The position numbers and the translations under genes are program-made. A stretch of 11,191 nucleotides of DNA from Nitrospira sp. (lineage in GTDB: Bacteria > Nitrospirota > Nitrospiria > Nitrospirales > Nitrospiraceae). Positions 6,491 through 11,191 of this stretch are shown here, one piece after another. The stretch spans positions 1 through 11,191 of the forward strand of contig JAJFBJ010000106.1 of NCBI GenBank assembly GCA_020697375.1. Reading direction: 5' to 3'. Within the stretch, counting starts at the first letter, position 1. Each line of letters begins with the position of its first letter. The notes below the pieces were generated by a model that was given only the letters and a program-made list of their open reading frames with translations, searched no databases and was not told the origin of the DNA.

Positions 6491-6525
6491 TAAGCGGGGA
6501 AGCGAATGACGACATTCCCCACTTA
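6491..6525 (-). terminator. 11-bp stem-loop 3' of the four-helix membrane protein gene
   Basis: TAAGCGGGGAA (6491-6501) pairs with TTCCCCACTTA (6515-6525) across a 13-nt loop. In the minus-strand RNA all pairs are Watson-Crick except one G-U. It lies about 31 nt past the stop at 6557. No T-run follows, so termination may be inefficient or Rho-assisted. A tandem 9-bp duplication (CCCCACTTA at 6517-6525 and 6526-6534) allows an alternative pairing register. Confidence 0.45.
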
Positions 6526-6556
6526 CCCCACTTAGCCCATTCCGTTATCGAAATAG

Positions 6557-7531
6557 TTACACGCCGGCGTGGGCCGGTCTCAGACTTGGTCGTCCTTCAA
6601 TTTCCATCCTGAGTTCCTGGCAAATGCCCAATGCACCGCCACCGAGGGTGGCACCCAGAGAGAGCATCGCCAACACAAACATCCACCAGGCGACAGACGC
6701 AAGGTTCTTAATAGTCGTATTGGCCACGTCCACTGACTGCTCTTTCACTTCCTGGGCTTTTCCCTTCAATGGTTCGATCATACCAATGGAGGATTGCACC
6801 ACCTCCTGCGCCTGCGTCTTGGACATCCCGAACTTATTCACCATGACATTGATCGCGGCTTCCTTATCCAGCGCGGTCAGCTTCTCTTTCAGTTCAGCGA
6901 GTCCTGAGTCGGTCACCTGACTGATGGACTGGCCGCCTTGCGCCTTATCCGTGACCTTTCCCGCATCTTTTTTCATTTCGCCGGGCTGTAACTCTGGTTT
7001 CTGAGTCGCTTGCAAAATGGATTCGATCTGTTTTTTCAATCCCTCTCCAGAGACGTTGGTGTTCGGGGTTGTTTTATCCACCACCTTCGAGACGGTGGTG
7101 CTGATCCCTTGCCCGGCCGCTTGACCGATCGATTGAAGGCCCGACCCAAATGCGCTGAATAACCCGCCGATCATCGTGGCCATGGCAGTCGTCGTCAGCC
7201 AGGTAAAGACCAGCCACGTCACACCCCATACGACCGCCGCGTGGTACATTCCGTCCGAACGCAGAGACGCCCCGGAGAGGCGGGAGGTCACATAGCCTCC
7301 AGTGAAAGCCGAGATCAACATCGACAGCCCCGTCCAGATCCCGGTACCGAGAGGAATTCCCTGCGTCGGTTGAGATTCATGCAAGTTTATTGACCAGGCG
7401 CCGATGGCCAGTCCCAACAGGGTCAGGACCATTTGTACCGAGACGCCGACGACGAATCCGGCAAACACGGCGCTCCACCGAATGCGCGACTCGCCGACAT
7501 TCCATTCACCTACCGTCCGTGTGATTTCCAT
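6557..7531 (-). CDS. Four-helix inner-membrane protein with a long soluble insert, unknown function
   Basis: 324 aa from the ATG at 7531, chosen because AAGGAG sits 9 nt upstream; the ATG seven codons earlier overlaps that site. Hydrophobic helices fall near 19-43 (SAVFAGFVVGVSVQMVLTLLGLAIG), 60-83, 97-119 and 278-302. Helices 1 and 2 are rich in Gly and small residues (TGIWTGLSMLISAFTGGYVTSRL). Residues about 135-275 form a hydrophilic insert with Lys/Glu/Gln-rich, helix-prone sequence (GLAELKEKLTALDKEAAINVM; KFGMSKTQAQEVVQSSIG). The topology suggests an insert on one side of the membrane held by helices 3 and 4. Similar proteins are usually annotated only as hypothetical membrane proteins. 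It stands alone, with a stem-loop after it and no close neighbour. Confidence 0.75.
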   Translation of the reverse strand: MEITRTVGEWNVGESRIRWSAVFAGFVVGVSVQMVLTLLGLAIGAWSINLHESQPTQGIPLGTGIWTGLSMLISAFTGGYVTSRLSGASLRSDGMYHAAVVWGVTWLVFTWLTTTAMATMIGGLFSAFGSGLQSIGQAAGQGISTTVSKVVDKTTPNTNVSGEGLKKQIESILQATQKPELQPGEMKKDAGKVTDKAQGGQSISQVTDSGLAELKEKLTALDKEAAINVMVNKFGMSKTQAQEVVQSSIGMIEPLKGKAQEVKEQSVDVANTTIKNLASVAWWMFVLAMLSLGATLGGGALGICQELRMEIEGRPSLRPAHAGV

Positions 7532-8797
7532 ATTTAATTGCTCCTTGCGCATTAGATTTTGACCAATCTTATTTTCAGGGTGGAAGAACGAGCGACTTTG
7601 TGACGATCTACCAAATGATCAGTCAACGGTGCCTTTATCCGTATATTTTCTTAACATAACGAGGGGCCATGCGTTATTGAACTGGGCAAACCCCGAGTTG
7701 TGCCCAGCAAAGTATGGCTGCGAGGTCCAAACTTTGATGAGTCGACTCAATTCATTCGGCAGCTGCTCACAGTCCATTTCAGCATTCAGCGCGGGAAGGC
7801 CTGATCGAATTGGAAATGTTACGCAACAGCACATTTAAGAATTGCTCACTGTGAGGCTCCTTTCGAATTCCGAGGATTTACGATGTCACTATACAAGTTC
7901 GGACGATCGGTCCCGTTGCGAGGATGTGTATTATTCGCCTCAAAAAATCCATTCGTCATCAATGACAGAGGACTTTGGTCCTAGTTTGGAGAAGGTTCCG
8001 ATAATGCCGATATGACCAAGCTTCGGATAAGTACGACATCGAGGCCTCTGGACTCGAGGATTCAGGACCTGCTTGATGAGAGCAGGGTTCGTGAGGGCGA
8101 ACGGCTTGCCTCTTCAATACCATCAGGGTGATTGAGAGGTTCTAGTTCGTGGAGTGGTAGACGACATGACGATGATCCATCGAGAGGGAATTCGTTTTGG
8201 AATCGAACGGAAGGTTGGAAGGGCACTGGGGAGGCAATGGATTGAAGGTTCGGTATTTTCTGAAAATGAAATTCCAAGGTTGTTTGAGCGATTCTGGAAG
8301 GATCCAAAATCGCTCAAGACGGTACGCAGTCAGATTAGGGCCTCGGCCGTACATGAGTGAAGGGCGGCGTCGATGCATGCAAGGGGAAGATCCGCAGCCA
8401 GAGTGGAGAAAGCAGGAACGGAACTTTATTTAGTAATTCCCGAGCAACGGCATCCCGAGTCGATGACATAAATTCATTGAGAACCTTTGCTTGAAAGAGA
8501 ACAGGTTTAATCGTCTTCGGACATCTGCCGAACTGTCTTTGCTTACGAGAAGAAAGCAAAAGTCACGAAGATTCCCATGTGCTCAGTCGCACGCCTCTTC
8601 GCTTCTCCTCTGTCGATGTCCTCGGTACCGGTCCGCCATAGACCTTATTTGTCGCTCTTCCAATCTCCTGTGGAACTGCGCATACAAGCAAGGCGAGCAT
8701 GTTACCGTCTGTGATTAGACAGCGCTCGGTACCATAACGATTGTCGCGGCAGTAATAGTTACTCGCCGCCTGTTGGCTCCCGGTCGAAATTGCGTGA
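7532..8797. other. Long stretch without a confident gene
   Basis: Short open frames occur on both strands, but none has both a ribosome site and a recognisable motif. A 71-codon minus-strand frame (7619-7834) reads LNAEMDCEQLPNELSRLIKV..., and a short plus-strand frame from about 8011 reads MTKLRISTTSRPLDSRIQDL; both could be relics. A weak 7-bp inverted repeat (TTTGCTT 8538-8544 / AAGCAAA 8554-8560) is present. The stretch probably contains decayed genes. Confidence 0.4.
8154..8360 (+). CDS. Possible small orphan protein
   Basis: A 68-codon plus-strand frame from a GTG, with ATG alternatives at 8166 and 8172. It reads in part MTMIHREGIRFGIERKVGRAL, PRLFERFWKDPKSLKTV and RSQIRASAVHE. The composition is that of a plausible basic helical protein. 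However, no ribosome site precedes any of the starts, no family is recognised, and it sits in a stretch otherwise full of relics. It may be real, a fragment or chance. Confidence 0.2.
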   Translation: MVDDMTMIHREGIRFGIERKVGRALGRQWIEGSVFSENEIPRLFERFWKDPKSLKTVRSQIRASAVHE

Positions 8798-9184
8798 CTA
8801 TCGCATGTCACTCAAATTTCTTTCAGGTTTGGGCAATTCGACGGACTGTGGTGTCTCACTCAACTTGATCACGGCCTCCGCGTCCCCGTTGGACATCAAT
8901 TGTGCCGCAATACTGTCACCGACCTTCACCCGCGAGTCGATTTTCGTGTCGGACTTCACCCGTATGTGCGTCTGCTGCCCATTGGGAAACTGTATCCAGT
9001 AGGATTCTTCAATCTTGACAACTTCGCCCGTCACATTGCGACAGGGTGTAGCGGTGGTGCACTTATCCGAGGGTGGAAACGTGGCTTGTGGAGGAGGAGT
9101 CGTCGTTTGCTCCTGACCGAGAGCGACTGCTGAAATGCAAAACAGGCCGCCTAACATCAATCCTAAACAGATTTCCTTTTTCAT
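8798..9184 (-). CDS. Small exported protein with a likely OB-like beta domain
   Basis: 128 aa from the ATG at 9184. This start is chosen because GGAGG lies 7 nt upstream and the codons that follow make a classic signal peptide: MKKE, then LGLMLGGLFCISAVA, with cleavage likely near ALG-Q at 23-24. A Thr/Pro/Gln-rich linker (25-38) follows. Cys42 and Cys48 (KCTTATPCRN) could form a disulfide in the periplasm. Residues about 50-108 have the alternating pattern of a small beta barrel (VTGEVVKIEESYWIQF; THIRVKSDTKIDSRVKVGD; AEAVIKL), similar to exported DUF5666/OB-type proteins that may bind ligands or ions. The function is unknown. It is single-gene; the nearest same-strand neighbour, the HPt gene, ends 475 nt upstream. 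Confidence 0.8.
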   Translation of the reverse strand: MKKEICLGLMLGGLFCISAVALGQEQTTTPPPQATFPPSDKCTTATPCRNVTGEVVKIEESYWIQFPNGQQTHIRVKSDTKIDSRVKVGDSIAAQLMSNGDAEAVIKLSETPQSVELPKPERNLSDMR

Positions 9185-9658
9185 AATTCCCTCCAGTGTT
9201 TTTAATGTGGCTCGTCCCCACCGTGGGTAAGAATTGGAGAGACACGAGTTTGCTTCCCTCCTTTTCATTCCGTTTCAGTTGGACACAGACTTTCAACGGG
9301 CCGCAATTGATAAACACAATTCAACACGATTTGTCATCGGTGCGATACTAGGGATACCACTCATGGAAATCTCACGTCTCTTGGTCACTGCCCCCTTTAA
9401 ACACTCACGAGACGGGGAGGCTCATTGCTCCAATCCTCGACAGCCTCTTTGAGGACCGAGGCGCAGAGGTCCGGCATGATTTCCGATGAATGCTGTCGTC
9501 TCGTTCAAGAAGGTATTCCGACGTCTGAATGGCGGCTCATCCTACCATCCGCCATCTGTTTGAATATGGTGTTAGCGGCGAGCGCTCGTTGTGGAGGAGC
9601 CAGGAGATTCTGCTGGCGAAGTGCGATATGACGAGTCTGATCGATGCGCAGGCAGATG
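9185..9658. other. Leader of the exported-protein gene and gene-free stretch after the HPt gene
   Basis: No confident gene. Plus-strand pieces in three frames read protein-like in succession (RLIAPILDSLFEDRGAEVRH near 9415-9480, ISDECCRLVQEGIPTSEW near 9480-9530, and HPTIRHLFEYGVSGERSLW near 9540-9600). They could be a frameshifted relic, but no family is recognised. A short 6-bp inverted pair, CGTCTC / GAGACG, occurs near 9374-9415. No T-rich terminator follows the HPt stop. Confidence 0.35.
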
Positions 9659-9988
9659 CTAACGCTTGTAGACGACAGTGACTTGGGCGAGGAACATGCG
9701 AAGGTCTTCCTGCTGATGCCGCAACCCGAGCAGGTCTTTCGCCAATGCCGCTTCCTCGAGGTGGTGGCCGATGGTACTGATCCGGTCGAATCCATATCCG
9801 CCGCCGTCGCCTTTCATGCGATGGCCCAGCAGACGAATAGTGTTCAAGTCTCCCTGCTCAAGGCAGGCCTCAATCGTCGTGAGGTCTCGCTGTCGATTGG
9901 CGAGAAACCCCGGCACAATCGCTTCCAGGTCGGGATCAATCTGGACGACAATTTTCTCTCCGTCTGCATCAGGGCGCGCCTGCGTCAT
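9659..9988 (-). CDS. Stand-alone HPt phosphotransfer protein
   Basis: 109 aa. The HPt signature is GHRMKGDGGGYGF, with His56 as the likely phospho-acceptor and Lys59/Gly60 of the HxxKG pattern. The rest fits a four-helix bundle: DPDLEAIVPGFLANRQRDL, TIEACLEQGDLNTIRLL, the His helix, then IGHHLEEAALAKDLLGLRHQQEDLRMFL. In BarA/GacS- or EvgS-like kinases this domain is the C-terminus of the kinase itself. Here it is a separate protein whose ATG (9986-9988) overlaps the kinase stop (9985-9987) in an ATGA. It should therefore be made by coupled translation in a fixed ratio to the kinase. Its role is to take phosphate from the second receiver domain and pass it to a response regulator that is not in the window. 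The N-terminal 15 residues look unstructured. Confidence 0.85.
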   Translation of the reverse strand: MTQARPDADGEKIVVQIDPDLEAIVPGFLANRQRDLTTIEACLEQGDLNTIRLLGHRMKGDGGGYGFDRISTIGHHLEEAALAKDLLGLRHQQEDLRMFLAQVTVVYKR

Positions 9989-11191
9989 TGAGGGCCCGTC
10001 CTTTCGAAGGCTGCCAGCAATTCAAGGAGCGTGATCCTTTTGAGAGGCTTGGTCATGTGGGCGTTGCATCCGGCCTCGAAAATTCTCGTGGCCTCTTCCT
10101 TGAGCGCCAATGCAGTCAGGGCTACGATTTGCACTGCGGGCAGGTCCTGCTCTCGTTCCCATTTACGGATGGTTCTCGTGGCGGTCAAACCGTCCATGAC
10201 CGGCATCTGCATATCCATGAGAATCAGGTCATAGTGTCCGTTCTGAAACTTCGCGACTCCGATCTGGCCGTTATCCGCCAAGTCTAATCGATGGGGGGTG
10301 TCCTTGAGATAAGATTTGATGAGGACTTGATTGTCCGGCGAGTCCTCCACCAGGAGAATCCGCAAGGGCTTGCATGAGAGCGCCGCCGGTGATTGCGACG
10401 GGTGTGAGGTAGACAGGAACGCGTTCCGGCTCCGTCCCAGAGCGATGCTGATGGTCTGTTGGAGATCCGAGCGCCGGATCGGCTTGACCAGATATCCGCC
10501 CAAGCCGAGGTCGTAAGTCTTGGCGATGTCGTCGGCCCATCGATCGGACGCCAGCATGATGATCGTAAGGTCGCTGAGCTGATGATTAGCACGAACGCGC
10601 TCGATCACCTCGAATCCGTCCATCCCTGGCATTCGACAATCCAGCAGCACGAGACCAAAAGGATTGTTTGAGTTCAGCGATTCCTGCAGGAGGTCCATCG
10701 CCTGCTCCCCGCTGTCGGCTTCCTCCACGAGAGCGCCCCATCCAAAGAGTGTTTCGCGCAGGATTAGCCGATTGGTCGGGTAATCATCCACCACCAAGCA
10801 GCGCAAGCCTGTCAGATTCAGCACGACGGCTGCTTTCGGGGTCGAGGGGGTCGTCTGGATGCCGAGCCGGACGACGCAATGAAAGGTGCTGCCTTCCGCG
10901 AGTGTGCTTTCGACCCAGATCCGACCCCCCATGAGTTTAGCCAGTTGCTGAGAAATCGAGAGTCCCAAACCCGTGCCGCCGTACTGGCGAGCGATCGTGC
11001 TATGAGCCTGAGTGAATGTGTCGAAAATACTGTTCAATTTGTCCGGGGGCACCCCGATCCCCGTATCAGTAATCGAGAACCGAATCATGCCCGCCTCTTG
11101 TCGATCGAGGTCGTTGGTCACCGTCATGACCACCGAGCCTTTCTCCGTGAATTTGATCGCATTGCCGAGTAAATTCAGGAGGATTTGGTAC
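9985..11191 (-). CDS. Hybrid sensor histidine kinase, C-terminal part (HATPase-REC-REC), 5' end outside the window
   Basis: About 401 residues are visible and the frame is open at the window edge. It begins in the N box of the ATPase domain (NLLGNAIKFT, visible residues 6-15), followed by the G1 box DTGIG (42-46), an F box (IFDTFTQ) and the G2 box GGTGLGLSI (71-79). Two receiver domains follow. REC1 (about 129-250) has DD at 134-135, acceptor Asp184 in LLDCRMPGMDG and Lys236 in LVKP; it has Ser where the conserved Thr/Ser usually sits (MLASD). REC2 (about 276-395) has ED at 282-283, Asp326 in LMDMQMPVMDG, Thr in ALTA and Lys381 in MTKP. Both look phosphorylatable. The sensory and DHp (His) domains lie beyond 11191. 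The stop overlaps the HPt start, giving a His-Asp-His relay over two proteins. The input signal cannot be told from this window. Confidence 0.92.
   Translation of the reverse strand, partial: YQILLNLLGNAIKFTEKGSVVMTVTNDLDRQEAGMIRFSITDTGIGVPPDKLNSIFDTFTQAHSTIARQYGGTGLGLSISQQLAKLMGGRIWVESTLAEGSTFHCVVRLGIQTTPSTPKAAVVLNLTGLRCLVVDDYPTNRLILRETLFGWGALVEEADSGEQAMDLLQESLNSNNPFGLVLLDCRMPGMDGFEVIERVRANHQLSDLTIIMLASDRWADDIAKTYDLGLGGYLVKPIRRSDLQQTISIALGRSRNAFLSTSHPSQSPAALSCKPLRILLVEDSPDNQVLIKSYLKDTPHRLDLADNGQIGVAKFQNGHYDLILMDMQMPVMDGLTATRTIRKWEREQDLPAVQIVALTALALKEEATRIFEAGCNAHMTKPLKRITLLELLAAFERTGPQ

Noticed and set aside
7532..7552. Start of the membrane protein at 7552
   Set aside because: The ribosome site AAGGAG lies inside those first codons and is correctly spaced for the ATG at 7531.
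9185..9268. Longer N-terminal extension of the exported protein (start at 9268)
   Set aside because: The start at 9184 has a GGAGG site and gives a proper signal peptide; the extension would bury the signal peptide inside the chain.
9505..9795. 96-codon minus-strand frame overlapping the HPt gene
   Set aside because: It is an out-of-frame reading of the HPt coding region extended into the gap, with Ser/Arg-rich shadow composition.
1..11191. tRNA, rRNA or riboswitch
   Set aside because: Reading by eye, I found no T-loop-like GGTTCGAATCC pattern or conserved rRNA or riboswitch core; tRNAscan-SE and Infernal would be decisive.

Overview
The window looks like accessory, rearranged DNA of an environmental Gram-negative bacterium. 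A Nitrospira-like (Nitrospirota) source is my guess, based on the overall style of the proteins; nothing in the window proves it. Almost all intact genes lie on the minus strand. They are separated by long stretches of decayed insertion sequences and broken genes.

Layout. Bases 1-624 (+) hold the 3' part of a gene for a membrane-anchored protein. Its end is cut at about 596 by a remnant shaped like the end of an IS21-family element: five tandem copies of a roughly 23-bp unit plus one inverted copy, with no transposase genes left. Across the remnant (748-1275, minus) two unrelated gene fragments are spliced together: the nucleophile region of a patatin-like phospholipase and the N-terminal part of a GH13 alpha-glucan enzyme.

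Bases 1456-4830 (minus) form the most interesting block, a compact three-gene set. It encodes a 103-aa helical protein of unknown family, a 156-aa protein with an ordered seven-cysteine array, and an 842-aa DUF2235 alpha/beta hydrolase with membrane helices and a beta-rich, lectin-like C-terminus. The set starts with a strong ribosome site and has a 9-bp perfect inverted repeat in its leader.

Bases 5314-6190 are an IS3-family graveyard. It contains a left end with a decayed orfA (+), an opposing orfA/orfB piece (minus), and a third piece with the 3' end of another orfB (minus). Bases 6557-7531 (minus) encode a four-helix membrane protein with a long soluble insert. Bases 7532-8797 contain no gene I can support with confidence. 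Bases 8798-9184 (minus) encode a small exported protein.

Bases 9659-11191 (minus) carry the C-terminal part of a hybrid sensor kinase (ATPase domain plus two receiver domains), cut by the window edge. It is followed by a separate HPt phosphotransfer protein whose start overlaps the kinase stop by 4 nt. Together they make a phosphorelay of the BarA/GacS type, with the HPt module encoded separately. No output regulator is visible in the window.
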